The position numbers and the translations under genes were made by a program. A stretch of DNA of 45,950 nucleotides from Deltaproteobacteria bacterium CG11_big_fil_rev_8_21_14_0_20_42_23 (lineage in GTDB: Bacteria > UBA10199 > 2-02-FULL-44-16): contig PCXC01000007.1 of the NCBI GenBank assembly GCA_002796345.1, forward strand, positions 80,193 through 126,142. The letters are read 5' to 3'. The notes under the pieces are model-generated. The model was given only the letters and a program-made list of their open reading frames with translations, searched no databases and had not been told where the DNA came from. This document shows, one piece after another, positions 26,171 to 34,348 of this stretch (position 1 is the first letter of the stretch; each line of letters starts with the position of its first letter).

Positions 26171-26234
26171 CAGTTATTAGTTTATAGTTCATAGTTTGTA
26201 GTTAACTAAAAACCAAAAACTAATAACTGTTTTT
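26171..26234. terminator. Long-loop hairpin between tRNA genes, terminator-like
   Basis: CAGTTATTAGTTT (26171-26183) pairs perfectly with AAACTAATAACTG (26217-26229), followed by TTTTT. The 33-base loop contains repeated TAGTT units. The AT-rich stem and large loop make it a weaker terminator than usual; it could instead be a small dispersed palindrome. Confidence 0.55.
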
Positions 26235-26239
26235 CTCGG

Positions 26240-26313
26240 GGGGACGTAGATCAATTGGTTAGATCGTTGCCCTGTCACGGCAAAGGTTGCGGGTTCGAGC
26301 CCCGTCGTCCCCG
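26240..26313 (+). tRNA. tRNA-Asp (anticodon GTC)
   Basis: 74-base cloverleaf: acceptor GGGGACG/CGTCCCC, D stem GATC/GATC, anticodon stem TTGCC/GGCAA with loop CTGTCAC giving GTC, T stem GCGGG/CCCGT. Discriminator G at 26313; no encoded CCA. Confidence 0.96.
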
Positions 26314-26314
26314 C

Positions 26315-26345
26315 AAAAAAGCTCCTTTCACAGGGAGCTTTTTTT
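26315..26345 (+). terminator. Intrinsic terminator after tRNA-Asp
   Basis: AAAAAAGCTCC, an 8-base loop, then GGAGC with a run of seven T. It begins two bases past the tRNA and also faces the 3' end of the convergent gene at 26370. Confidence 0.85.
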
Positions 26346-26369
26346 GTGTCCTGATTTTCCTGCGAATTG

Positions 26370-27257
26370 TTATTTTTTGCAGATGATCAGGTATGAAACC
26401 TGACATTGATAAAGATAGGATGGGTTTCGCAAATCGCAACGCACACGTAAGTTATTTCCTTCCCATGATCCACTGGTTGTAAACTTAAGACCTCCATCCG
26501 CAAACTCAGGTCCTGAATTTGAAAGCGAAAGCAAATAGTGACACTGAGTAGACGCTGTAAAATTTCCAAGCACACTTGCCACACCATTATTACTCAAGAC
26601 GCCAGAAAAAAGTTGAATGTCATCATCAATGTTTCCGTTGAGATTTACCGTTTGGTTAAGATCACCTAAACGAGTATTGATATCCGCAATTTGAGTGGTA
26701 TGCGTATTCACCGTTTGGCTTGTGCTCTCTACTTGATTTTCTACAGCATCGAGATTTTGCGTAATGCCAGTAGTAAGAGCAGATTGAAGCGCTAACAAGC
26801 CACCAGCGCTAAAGTGCTCTACACCTAACACAGCGGGCGCCACGCTTGTTGTATATTCAGAAACATAAGCAAAAGGCACCGAACTGATATGAAGTTGAGA
26901 AGTCGGTGGTGCACCTTCAAGGTTTACTTCTAAAAAGCGATCTTCTTCTGATTGAAAAAGATCTAACGGAAGACCTAAAAGATTGATTTCTTGCGTCTGA
27001 AGATTTTTTCCACTTCCAATCAGCGTGGAGAGAAGTCCATCTTTTATATGCACTTCTTGTTCTTCGCTGTACAAAAGTTCACCGTCTGCATTTACAATAT
27101 TAAAGACAAGATTTTTACTTCCATCTTCAATAAAATTTCCGTCTTGATCATATACTAAAGATTGATAGTGCATCACATGCGGAACCTGCGCGTGCAAAAA
27201 AGAAGGAAAACTTAATTGCATCACAAAAATCATTCCTATAAAAAAACTTTTTTTCAT
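26370..27257 (-). CDS. Secreted surface/tail-fibre-like protein
   Basis: 295 residues with a signal peptide (about 1-23, ending FLHAQ). The mature N-terminus (VPHVMHYQSLVYDQDGNFIE) matches a domain common in large secreted repeat or tail-fibre-like proteins of delta-type bacteria, where it reads roughly P-x-x-x-x-YQG-x-L-x-D. About residues 145-205 form a coiled coil (QNLDAVENQVESTSQTVNTH), suggesting a trimeric stalk. The C-terminal 80 residues (beta-rich, four cysteines: CHYL, RCDL, QCQV, IICKK) could be a small head. It is the last gene of a four-gene minus operon, 8 bases after pal. No enzymatic function seen. Confidence 0.75.
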   Translation of the reverse strand: MKKSFFIGMIFVMQLSFPSFLHAQVPHVMHYQSLVYDQDGNFIEDGSKNLVFNIVNADGELLYSEEQEVHIKDGLLSTLIGSGKNLQTQEINLLGLPLDLFQSEEDRFLEVNLEGAPPTSQLHISSVPFAYVSEYTTSVAPAVLGVEHFSAGGLLALQSALTTGITQNLDAVENQVESTSQTVNTHTTQIADINTRLGDLNQTVNLNGNIDDDIQLFSGVLSNNGVASVLGNFTASTQCHYLLSLSNSGPEFADGGLKFTTSGSWEGNNLRVRCDLRNPSYLYQCQVSYLIICKK

Positions 27258-27265
27258 ATTTTCTC

Positions 27266-27709
27266 CTATCGAAGAATAAATTCTACTCGCCTGTTTTCTT
27301 TCCAGGCCTTGTAGCCATGATTTTTGTTCAGAGGCTTTGCCTCACCTTGCGAAACAATCATTATGGTTTGTTGTTCATGAACACCTTCCTTCATCAGCAA
27401 AGACTTTATTTTTCTAGCTCTCCTGTCTCCAAGTAAAAGATTATAAAAAGTTTCGCCTCTCTCATCGGCATGGCCTTCCAAAACAAAAACTTGTAGAGGA
27501 TGGGCTTTCATCCACTGAGCATTTTCGATGAGAAGAAGCTTTGCATCGTTTTGAAGTTCATCACTTCCACTTTTAAAATGAAGGCGCGGATGAAAACTGC
27601 TTGCATCGAAATGAACTTGTTCTTCTTGATGCTGATGAGTTTTCGCAACTTCGCGATGCGCACACGAAAAGGAAAAAAGGCAAAAAAGAATAAAAGAGCT
27701 TATTTTCAT
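27266..27709 (-). CDS. Pal-like OmpA-family lipoprotein
   Basis: 147 residues. Lipobox FSFSC at about 12-16 predicts a lipid-anchored protein. The OmpA-C/Pal domain follows: LHFKSGSDELQNDAKLLL, VFVLEGHADERGETFYNLLL, GDRRARKIKSLL and a C-terminal NRRVEF. The Asp and Arg that bind diaminopimelate of peptidoglycan are retained. It tethers the outer membrane to the wall. tolB and tolQRA are not neighbours, so this may be an additional Pal paralogue rather than the Tol-Pal member. It starts one base after the stop of the upstream lipoprotein gene, indicating translational coupling. Confidence 0.9.
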   Translation of the reverse strand: MKISSFILFCLFSFSCAHREVAKTHQHQEEQVHFDASSFHPRLHFKSGSDELQNDAKLLLIENAQWMKAHPLQVFVLEGHADERGETFYNLLLGDRRARKIKSLLMKEGVHEQQTIMIVSQGEAKPLNKNHGYKAWKENRRVEFILR

Positions 27710-27710
27710 C

Positions 27711-28436
27711 TTACCATGTCACCTTTCCCATTCGTTGAGTGTGCTTCGTAGAAAAACCTGTAGTAATAAAAGCTGCGCCTTGTGTTCGAGTTCCATTTAA
27801 AATGGTAAGAACTAAGCTTGATTTTTTTCCATTATTCACATTTCTTACTTGAAAATGATATTTTCCTGCGGGAAGCAATTCCGGGGAAAACGTTGCTAAT
27901 CCAGTATTTGCTGAAAATTGAAGCAAAAGACTTGACTGCGAGACATCAAGAAGAAGCTGTTCTCCATCTTCATCAATTTTCTCGATAACAACTTCTTCTC
28001 CAGGTTTAGAAAAAACCTGAAACTGAAGATGAGTATTGTAAACAGCTCGAGATGAAGAAGGATTGGTAAAAACAGGAACCGACTCTAGCAAAAGTTCAAT
28101 GACATTTCTTTTTTCTGCTTCGATATTTATATTTTCTTTTACGGCTTCATAAATCACTTGTTCTTTTTTATTGAAGGCTTGTAAAAAAAGTTTTCTATTT
28201 TTTCCAAATGCAACATTTTGAAGTAGCAGCGTCTCACTTTCTCCTGTAAAATTAAAATGCGTTTCTTCAAGATCGTCTGCACTTAAAATGAGTTTATAAT
28301 GAGAAGCTGTTCCATAAGAATGAGGAGCAGAAAATATTTTATTCACCTGAAGGTTCAAAGACGCACTCGAAGTTTCTTCAAGAGTTCCACAACTACTGAA
28401 CAAACAAAGAAGAAAAAAAAGAAAAATTCTTTTCAT
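27711..28436 (-). CDS. Lipoprotein of unknown function
   Basis: 241 residues beginning KRIFLFFLLCLFSSCGTLEE, a signal peptide with a lipobox cysteine at about 16. The mature part looks all-beta (HYKLILSADDLEETHFNFTG; LLPAGKYHFQVRNVNNGKKS), possibly two immunoglobulin-like or carrier-type sandwich domains. No catalytic residues recognised. Its ATG overlaps the stop of the PEGA gene by 4 bases and its own stop is one base before pal, so the three are translated together and probably form one envelope assembly. Confidence 0.8.
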   Translation of the reverse strand: MKRIFLFFLLCLFSSCGTLEETSSASLNLQVNKIFSAPHSYGTASHYKLILSADDLEETHFNFTGESETLLLQNVAFGKNRKLFLQAFNKKEQVIYEAVKENINIEAEKRNVIELLLESVPVFTNPSSSRAVYNTHLQFQVFSKPGEEVVIEKIDEDGEQLLLDVSQSSLLLQFSANTGLATFSPELLPAGKYHFQVRNVNNGKKSSLVLTILNGTRTQGAAFITTGFSTKHTQRMGKVTW

Positions 28437-29752
28437 TTTCCATTTCCTTTCAATTGCACTTCAAGGTTTGTGAGATTTGCATTCGCACTTCCAGAACGTG
28501 TAGTTGCACCACTTGCAAAAGCACTGATAACGCCAACTGCAGCGGCACCTGCTATGCTATACCAAAGTGCTTTTTTTCTTTTTTGTTTTTTCCGATCTTT
28601 TGTTTGTTGCAAAATACCAACCGAAGCATCACCCAAAGCCAAGAGAGATTTTTCTGGGTTTTTCAGAGGATCAAGCTGAAGAAGATTTATAATATTTGAA
28701 GAAAGTTGTGTTTTTGCTTTTGCATCTGAAAGGAAATGGGAATCGACAATGGGCTTAAAACTTACCTTTGATTTCCCATCATAGACCATGGCCAAAGCTG
28801 TTTTTTTTCCATCTGAAGAGACATCAATGTCGAGCAAAACAAGCTTGTTGAGCTTTAACGTGTTGCTGGCATGCTGGGCAAAACGAAACTGTTCAAGAGA
28901 TTCAGCCTCGTTCTTTTCTTTTGTGGGAGAAGCTGCTTTTCTTTTTTTAAAATTCCACTGCAAATGCGTAGAAATGCGATAATGCTGCTCTGGAAGAATT
29001 TCAACAAGACGAGCTTCCTCTTTATAATGTTCGGCTTTAAGGCTGATGACATATTTTCCACTTGGAATTGCTGAAAGAGAAAGTGGAGTTGCCCCCTGCA
29101 CAACGCCATTGATAGAAACCAAAGCAAGCTCTGGATCACTTACAATAGTGGCGCTTCCCAAGGGACCAGAAAATATTTTCTTTCGTTCTTTTTCAAAAGC
29201 TGTTCGAAAACTGGGCGAATATAATGTTTCATCAAGCTGAAAAAATGGATTGATTTTCAAAGCTTCTTGAAAACTCATGCTTAGTTCATCTTCTTTATGT
29301 TGAGCTTTAAAAACTAGCGCCAAAAGCAAATGAGCTTCCATCAAAAGCGCTCCATTACTCATTTTGCTGTCGCTTGTTTGATCCGAAAAAATTGAACGAA
29401 GAAGAATTTCTGCATCTTGAAACTGACTAAAATAGTAAAACTCTTTTGCCTGCTTCATTTTTTCTTCTGCATCATTTACTTTGACCTCAAGAAGTGAAAA
29501 AGGATGATACTCCAACACATCGCGAACAAGTTTTTGTTCTACAACGTGATAGTCTTGAGTGTGAAAAAAAATTGATGACAGTTCATTGGCCAAGTGAGCC
29601 GTTTCTTCATCGGCATTAGCATCTTCAAAAGCCACAAACGCAAGGGATGCTTCAGAAGAAATACGTGGTGCTTGAAACTGTGCATAAACAACTGCACATT
29701 CATAAAATGGAAAAATAAAAAGCAGCAAAAAAGAGAAGGTCTTTAAAAACAT
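28433..29752 (-). CDS. Secreted PEGA-domain protein with C-terminal membrane helix
   Basis: 439 residues from ATG 29752, which begins a signal peptide (FLKTFSFLLLFIFPFYECAVVY). An upstream ATG at 29815 would bury that signal and is less likely. Residues about 80-190 are TPR-like helices (AKEFYYFSQFQDAEILLRSI). A PEGA module follows at about 200-270 (GSATIVSDPELALVSINGVV, then ATPLSLSAIPSGKYVISLKA), which usually binds surface polysaccharide or wall. A basic stretch (KKRKAASPTKEK) comes next. The C-terminus has a basic segment (KDRKKQKRKK) and a hydrophobic helix (ALWYSIAGAAAVGVISAFAS). It is the first gene of the envelope operon with the lipoprotein, Pal and the surface protein. Its promoter lies in the 122-base divergent gap. 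Confidence 0.8.
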   Translation of the reverse strand: MFLKTFSFLLLFIFPFYECAVVYAQFQAPRISSEASLAFVAFEDANADEETAHLANELSSIFFHTQDYHVVEQKLVRDVLEYHPFSLLEVKVNDAEEKMKQAKEFYYFSQFQDAEILLRSIFSDQTSDSKMSNGALLMEAHLLLALVFKAQHKEDELSMSFQEALKINPFFQLDETLYSPSFRTAFEKERKKIFSGPLGSATIVSDPELALVSINGVVQGATPLSLSAIPSGKYVISLKAEHYKEEARLVEILPEQHYRISTHLQWNFKKRKAASPTKEKNEAESLEQFRFAQHASNTLKLNKLVLLDIDVSSDGKKTALAMVYDGKSKVSFKPIVDSHFLSDAKAKTQLSSNIINLLQLDPLKNPEKSLLALGDASVGILQQTKDRKKQKRKKALWYSIAGAAAVGVISAFASGATTRSGSANANLTNLEVQLKGNGK

Positions 29753-29874
29753 ACTTGGTCTTAAGCAGATTGTGTGCCAAGTGCAGAAAAGCGCACACAA
29801 GACTTCTGCTTGCATTCTTGAAATGCTGTTCTAATTTACTGACCAGATTTACGAACTTTCAAACACGAGGACCA

Positions 29875-30519
29875 ATGCTCATCTGTTTTGCAAAAGAACC
29901 TGTGCCCGGAAAAGTGAAAACTCGTCTAACGCCGGACTTCACCTTTCAAAAAGCAAGTGAAGTGTACACGCTTTTTTTGCGCACCCTTGCAAAGAGGCTT
30001 TTGGAATTAAGTTCTTTTCCCATTACTATTTCCTCGCCAGATGAAGAGAAAAAAACCTTAAACACCATTTTCCCCTCTCACTTCTATCACCATACAATGC
30101 AAGTGGGCAGCACACTTGCGGACCGCATGAGCAACGCCTTTCAAGAGGCCTTTATCACGCACCAAAAAGTAATTATGATTGCTTCTGATTCTCCACATCT
30201 AAAGATAGATGAAATAAAAAAAGCCTATCAGCTTCTCAATAAGCACGATTGCGTGTTGGGCCCTGCTGAAGATGGTGGTTTTTGGCTCATTGGCCTCAGC
30301 CGTTTTGATGCACAGATTTTTTCTGAACTTCATCTTTCTACAGAAGATGCTTTGGAAAAAATCGAAAAAAAACTTGCAGCTCTTCACTTTAAAACAACAT
30401 ATGTAGATGTATGCTCCGACGTTGATACGAAGGAAGACTTAGAAAAACTGCTTCAGATTTTGAAAAAATCAAATGATATAACCCTTCAAGAATTTCGAGA
30501 GAGTCTCACATGTTTATAA
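29875..30519 (+). CDS. TIGR04282/DUF2064-type transferase (radical SAM/selenodomain-associated transferase 1)
   Basis: 214 residues from ATG 29875 (GAGG 5 bases upstream). It has a nucleotidyl- or glycosyl-transferase GT-A fold. The opening LICFAKEPVPGKVKTRLTPD is the hallmark of the family, found beside radical SAM proteins of the ArsS/selenodomain type. MIASDSPHL is the metal-binding D-x-D-like region and GPAEDGGFWLIGL the substrate loop. Family members resemble CofC/MobA-type nucleotidyltransferases but their reaction is not firmly known. Its partner families (transferase 2 and the radical SAM protein) are at 32726 and 33410, which fits the established co-occurrence. It overlaps the next gene by 10 bases. 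Confidence 0.88.
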   Translation: MLICFAKEPVPGKVKTRLTPDFTFQKASEVYTLFLRTLAKRLLELSSFPITISSPDEEKKTLNTIFPSHFYHHTMQVGSTLADRMSNAFQEAFITHQKVIMIASDSPHLKIDEIKKAYQLLNKHDCVLGPAEDGGFWLIGLSRFDAQIFSELHLSTEDALEKIEKKLAALHFKTTYVDVCSDVDTKEDLEKLLQILKKSNDITLQEFRESLTCL

Positions 30520-31328
30520 TAAGGTGTTTACTTTTTGTTCTCCTGCTTTCTTTTTCGGAAAAAAGTTATGCTACAGATAAGTTTCTTATCTGGATGCCAA
30601 ACAACAGTTATGATGCAGCCGAGATAAACAAAAACATTTCGGCACTTCAGCATTTTTTTGAGAGAAAAAAAGTTTCGCTTACAGCAATAGCGCTCAACCA
30701 AAGAACCGAGCTAGATACTTTAGAAACTGCAAAGGAAAAAGAAAGTTCAAGTTTCTTCCTCTTAAACCATAGCACTTACCAAAATTTGAAATCTTTGAAC
30801 TATGAACTTTCACCTCTTTTACAAAGCACTCAAGACGGAGAAAATGAATTCAACTATTATCTCTATACTGAAAAAGTGAACAAAAATTCTATTACTTCAC
30901 TTCCTGTTTATATGGCTGAACCTCTTTCACAAAAGTATTTTTCCTTTCTTTTTGCAGGAAGTGCACTTGAAAAAAATCATGGTCGTTTCGAATTTATTGC
31001 TCACCCGCTAAACCTTTTAAAACTTATGGAAGCGCGCGATCATCGTATGGATCACGCACACTATTCTCCGCTTGTTTTGCTGTCGGAAACTGAAAACAAA
31101 ATATTTCAAAAACAACACTCCCCAATAAATACGGTGCTTGTTGTTGAAAGCAAAAATATTCCCACACCAGCACTTTTTGTACGAAATAAAAAAAATGATA
31201 TCAGCAGCAAAAAATTTTCTCATCTCATGATCAAGTTTCAAAAAACGAAAGAAGGAAAAGCATTTTTGGAAGCATTTAAAATTTCTCCGTTTGGGAAAAA
31301 ACTTTCAAACACCTACAAGGAAAAATAA
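30510..31328 (+). CDS. Predicted periplasmic protein, possibly substrate-binding-like
   Basis: 272 residues with a signal peptide (about 1-21, IIRCLLFVLLLSFSEKSYA). The mature protein alternates strands and helices; the end (FSHLMIKFQKTKEGKAFLEA then FKISPFGKK) resembles the last helices of PhnD-type periplasmic binding proteins. That assignment is weak. The gene overlaps the transferase upstream by 10 bases and its TAA shares one base with the ATG of the next gene, so all three are coupled. No family name is offered. Confidence 0.65.
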   Translation: MFIIRCLLFVLLLSFSEKSYATDKFLIWMPNNSYDAAEINKNISALQHFFERKKVSLTAIALNQRTELDTLETAKEKESSSFFLLNHSTYQNLKSLNYELSPLLQSTQDGENEFNYYLYTEKVNKNSITSLPVYMAEPLSQKYFSFLFAGSALEKNHGRFEFIAHPLNLLKLMEARDHRMDHAHYSPLVLLSETENKIFQKQHSPINTVLVVESKNIPTPALFVRNKKNDISSKKFSHLMIKFQKTKEGKAFLEAFKISPFGKKLSNTYKEK

Positions 31329-31840
31329 TGTCGCGACATCACTTTTTTCTCATTTGGAATTATATTATTTCGTTTTTGCTTTGGCCTTTTGTGGAAGCTG
31401 CTTTTATTCACTTAAGTTCGTTCGCGCGTTCGCTTTTTGAGTTCAACCCCGACACCGGAAATGGGAGCGAATCATTCCTTTGGAGCATTCTTACATCGCC
31501 AGCTCTCTTTCTTTCCTTTTTCTTTCTGTTTTTTACTTGGATTTGCTTGCGCATGCTCAGTCGCATTGGGAAAAATATCTTCTTGTCGGGAAAGGCGGAT
31601 GAAATCAGCATTTCAAACCCAGCACTTTTTTATTGGAGTTTTGCAGCGTTTCTTCTTTTATGCATTTCTCATCTTCCTTACTATGTTTTGCCTCAGTCAT
31701 ATCTCACTTTTCCATCAGCTCTTTTTTTAATCTCTACTCCATTCCAAAGCATTCCTCTTTTTGGAGCCCACAACATCTTGGCAAGCCTCTTCTTTGCACG
31801 CTTTTTTTGGAAAAAAGTGAAACCTTTTTTTGTTCAATAG
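31328..31840 (+). CDS. Hypothetical membrane protein, third gene of the transferase operon
   Basis: 170 residues with about four hydrophobic segments: near 8-30 (LIWNYIISFLLWPFVEAAFI), 52-75 (LTSPALFLSFFFLFFTWICL), 100-120 (ALFYWSFAAFLLLCISHLPY) and 130-160. The first loop holds an acidic stretch (FNPDTGNGSESF). No known family recognised. TAATG coupling to the upstream secreted protein suggests the two act together at the inner membrane. Confidence 0.65.
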   Translation: MSRHHFFLIWNYIISFLLWPFVEAAFIHLSSFARSLFEFNPDTGNGSESFLWSILTSPALFLSFFFLFFTWICLRMLSRIGKNIFLSGKADEISISNPALFYWSFAAFLLLCISHLPYYVLPQSYLTFPSALFLISTPFQSIPLFGAHNILASLFFARFFWKKVKPFFVQ

Positions 31841-31853
31841 GGCAATAGAAATT

Positions 31854-32032
31854 TGTCATCCTCTGGTTTGGTTTTTTACTGTCATCCTCGCGTACGCGGG
31901 GAACCACAATTCAAGCAGCTTGCTGCCATTGCGAGCTTTGCGAAGCAAGACGTGGCCTTCCCGGCAGGCCACGTCGATTTACTCCTCGTGATGACAATGA
32001 ATTCCTGGATCCCCGCGTACGCGAGGATGACA
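31854..32032. repeat. Composite nested palindromic repeat (type C around type A)
   Basis: The outer arms are CTCGCGTACGCGGGGA (about 31886) and TCCCCGCGTACGCGAG (about 32010). Nested between them is a type A element (GCCATTGCGAGCTTTGCGAA ... CTCCTCGTGATGACA). That element has a short CCTTCCCGGCAGG hairpin in place of its usual AT-rich centre. One extra half-copy (TGTCATCCTCTGG) leads it. It suggests one element inserted in another. Confidence 0.8.
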
Positions 32033-32072
32033 AGAAAAAGCAAAGGAAAAAGTACATGAGAAAATTACTAAA

Positions 32073-32729
32073 TTATGAAGAAAGTGAATTAATTTTTTTA
32101 TTTCGTTTTCGATACCACAACGGAACAACGGACAAGAGCGCTAAGAGCGCAAGTGCCATCCAAAAGGAAGGTCGCTTCCAGTCTAAGTTTCCGCCCAGGA
32201 AGACATAAACAAAAATGCCGGGAATCATTCCTAAAAGTGTTGCTATAAAATAACTAAACCATTTCACCGGAGACAAACCTGCTGCATAATTGAGCAAAGT
32301 AAATGGTGCCACCGGAATAAGCCGCAAGAGCAGCACCGCATAAAAACCTTCACGTTGAATAAAAGCTTGAATTTTTTCCGCTTTGCCTTTGGTGATTTTT
32401 TCAACCACTTCCCTTCCAAAAAATCTGGCTAAGAAGAAAGAGGCGTTGGCAGCAAGATTAGATCCAATCAACACATACAGGCCGCCAAGCAAGGGTCCAA
32501 AAGCCAATCCACCAGCGAGGGTTAAAAGCGAACCCGGAAAAAGAATCACTGGACCAATGGTATACAGAAAAATAAAAAGAAGCGGCGCTAATGACCCATA
32601 AGATTTTATCCAAGTCTGAATACGTTCGGGCGACCAGTCACCTGGACTAAATCCATAATATCTTGCCAGAAAAAAAGCGCTTATCATGAGAACTAAAAAA
32701 AATATAATTTTCACCATTGATTTCTTCAT
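32073..32729 (-). CDS. TVP38/TMEM64 (DedA-related, SNARE-associated) membrane protein
   Basis: 218 residues from ATG 32729, which overlaps the stop of the transferase 2 gene (ATGA). It is a polytopic inner membrane protein with the VTT-domain signature: GPVILFPGSLLTLAGGLAFG, NLAANASFFLARFFGREVVE and LLRLIPVAPFTLLNYAAGLS. Related DedA/TMEM41 proteins move lipids between leaflets. The family is a frequent neighbour of the ArsS-type radical SAM protein and its flavoprotein. An in-frame upstream ATG at 32777 lies inside the transferase gene and is rejected. The role with the cluster is not established. Confidence 0.9.
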   Translation of the reverse strand: MKKSMVKIIFFLVLMISAFFLARYYGFSPGDWSPERIQTWIKSYGSLAPLLFIFLYTIGPVILFPGSLLTLAGGLAFGPLLGGLYVLIGSNLAANASFFLARFFGREVVEKITKGKAEKIQAFIQREGFYAVLLLRLIPVAPFTLLNYAAGLSPVKWFSYFIATLLGMIPGIFVYVFLGGNLDWKRPSFWMALALLALLSVVPLWYRKRNKKINSLSS

Positions 32730-33409
32730 CCCCACTTCTTTCTCCAACCTGATAAGGTTTCTGGTTTTACTCCGCATTTATAAGCAAACAGCAAAACCCC
32801 ATGAAATAAGCTAATGCGGACAACGCCTTTTTTCTTCCATCGTCTTGCTGAAGTAAGTGCTGCTCCAGGAAATGAAAAAAGTTTTTCATTGCGTTTTATT
32901 TTTTCAATCATGGCAACATCTTCCATAAGGTCAAGAGCCGGAAAACCATCAAGTTTATCAAAAAAATCTTTTCGAATAAATAAGCCCTGATCCCCATAAG
33001 GAAGGTTGAACAGCCGAATGCGTTTTTTCACCATCCACTCTATTGAACGATATTTCCATTTTTTTTCATCAAGCTTGAAACGAAAAAAACCCGCCTTCAC
33101 CTGCGGATCTTTTGCAGCTGCAATAACATCTGCACAGGCACCAACACTTAAAACGGTATCAGCGTGCAAGAACAAAAGCACACTTCCCGTTGCTTCGTAA
33201 GCGCCAAGATTCATTTGATACGCTCGCTGCAAACGCGACGAACGAATAAGGCTAACCGCTGGCATTTGCTCCACAAGGCTTTGCGAACCATCACTTGACC
33301 CGCCATCTACCACCAAAATTTCGGCATGAGGAAAATTTCTCTTGAGGACTGGCAAATTCTTCTGTAGAGACTCTGCATCGTTATAATTTGGAATGATAAT
33401 ACTCAACAT
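32726..33409 (-). CDS. Family-2 glycosyltransferase TIGR04283 (radical SAM/selenodomain-associated transferase 2)
   Basis: 227 residues. GT-A fold opening LSIIIPNYNDAESLQ, EILVVDGGSSDGSQ, the LFLHADTVL metal region and PYGDQGLFIRKDFF, then LMEDVAMIEKIKR. The DGGSxDGS and HADT forms are those of the selenodomain-associated transferase 2 family. Its start codon (ATG 33409, within CATATG) directly abuts the ATG of the divergent radical SAM gene. The ribosome site would be AGGGG about 10 bases out, inside the other gene. It is coupled to the TVP38-like gene by a 4-base overlap. The donor and acceptor are unknown. Confidence 0.88.
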   Translation of the reverse strand: MLSIIIPNYNDAESLQKNLPVLKRNFPHAEILVVDGGSSDGSQSLVEQMPAVSLIRSSRLQRAYQMNLGAYEATGSVLLFLHADTVLSVGACADVIAAAKDPQVKAGFFRFKLDEKKWKYRSIEWMVKKRIRLFNLPYGDQGLFIRKDFFDKLDGFPALDLMEDVAMIEKIKRNEKLFSFPGAALTSARRWKKKGVVRISLFHGVLLFAYKCGVKPETLSGWRKKWG

Positions 33410-34348
33410 ATGAAAACAGCCCCTAATACATTTCCGCGGATAACGCGACGAAAAATAAACACGGTTCAAGTGAACATCACGGCAAAATGCAATCAGGCGT
33501 GTCTTCACTGCCATGTTGAATCAAGTCCAAAACGAACTGAAGGTATGAACAAAGAAACAGTGGACTTGCTGCTTGAAAAAATTTTTGAAGCAGATGTGAA
33601 AACAGTTGATATCACTGGCGGTGCACCTGAAATGAATGAACATTTTCGTTATTTTGTTTCAGCACTTCGTTCAAAAAACATTCGCGTCCTCGATCGCTGC
33701 AACCTCACCATCCTCACCGAACCAGGTTACGAAACCTTAGCGCAATTCTTGGCAGATCAAGGTGTAGAGCTGGTTTGCTCTCTGCCATGCTACACGCCTG
33801 AGAATGTTGATCAACAACGCGGAAATGGAACCTTTTCAAAAAGTATCCTTGGCCTTCAGATGCTGAACTCGCTTGGATATGGAAAAGAAAACACAAACCT
33901 CGTGCTCAACCTTATGTACAATCCGGGTGGCGCAAGCCTTCCTCCTGCTCAAGAAAAATTGGAGGCTGACTACAAAAAGCGGCTCTCGCAAGATTTTGGC
34001 ATCGTCTTCAACCAACTTTTTTGTCTCACCAATATGCCCATCAAGCGTTTTGATACGTGGCTCAAAAGACATGAAAAATACGAAAGCTACATGCAGTTGT
34101 TAAAGGAAAACTATAACGAGAAAACACTTGAAAATGTCATGTGCAGAGATCTCATTTCGGTTCGCTGGGATGGATATCTCTACGACTGCGATTTCAACTT
34201 AGCACTCGATCTTCCCCTTGCAGGAAAACAGATCCACTTAAGTGAGGTCAATTTCAACGACGGCTATCCAACTGAAATTGCGGTAGCCAAACACTGCTTT
34301 GCTTGTACTGCAGGCTGCGGCTCAAGTTGCGGTGGAACTATCGCTTAA
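33410..34348 (+). CDS. ArsS-like radical SAM protein (cysteine form of the selenodomain family)
   Basis: 312 residues. The radical SAM cluster motif CNQACLHC follows VNITAK, and the rest of the barrel shows DITGGAPEMNEHF. The family's C-terminal part is visible: LNLMYNPGGASLPPAQEKLE, FNQLFCLTNMPIKRF and CRDLISVRWDGYLYDCDFN. It ends with a Cys-rich tail (CFACTAGCGSSCGG). In many relatives the residue in SSxGG is selenocysteine; here the codon is TGC, so no selenocysteine machinery is needed. The family includes ArsS, linked to arsenosugar synthesis, but no ArsM methyltransferase gene is visible here. No Shine-Dalgarno lies before ATG 33410, which directly abuts the opposite gene's start. It overlaps the flavoprotein gene by 11 bases at the 3' end. 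Confidence 0.9.
   Translation: MKTAPNTFPRITRRKINTVQVNITAKCNQACLHCHVESSPKRTEGMNKETVDLLLEKIFEADVKTVDITGGAPEMNEHFRYFVSALRSKNIRVLDRCNLTILTEPGYETLAQFLADQGVELVCSLPCYTPENVDQQRGNGTFSKSILGLQMLNSLGYGKENTNLVLNLMYNPGGASLPPAQEKLEADYKKRLSQDFGIVFNQLFCLTNMPIKRFDTWLKRHEKYESYMQLLKENYNEKTLENVMCRDLISVRWDGYLYDCDFNLALDLPLAGKQIHLSEVNFNDGYPTEIAVAKHCFACTAGCGSSCGGTIA

Noticed and set aside
31853-32059. 68-codon plus-strand frame with CHPRVRGEP and NSWIPAYARMT
   Set aside because: It is translation of the composite palindromic repeat; the same false peptides appear from similar repeats in other genomes.
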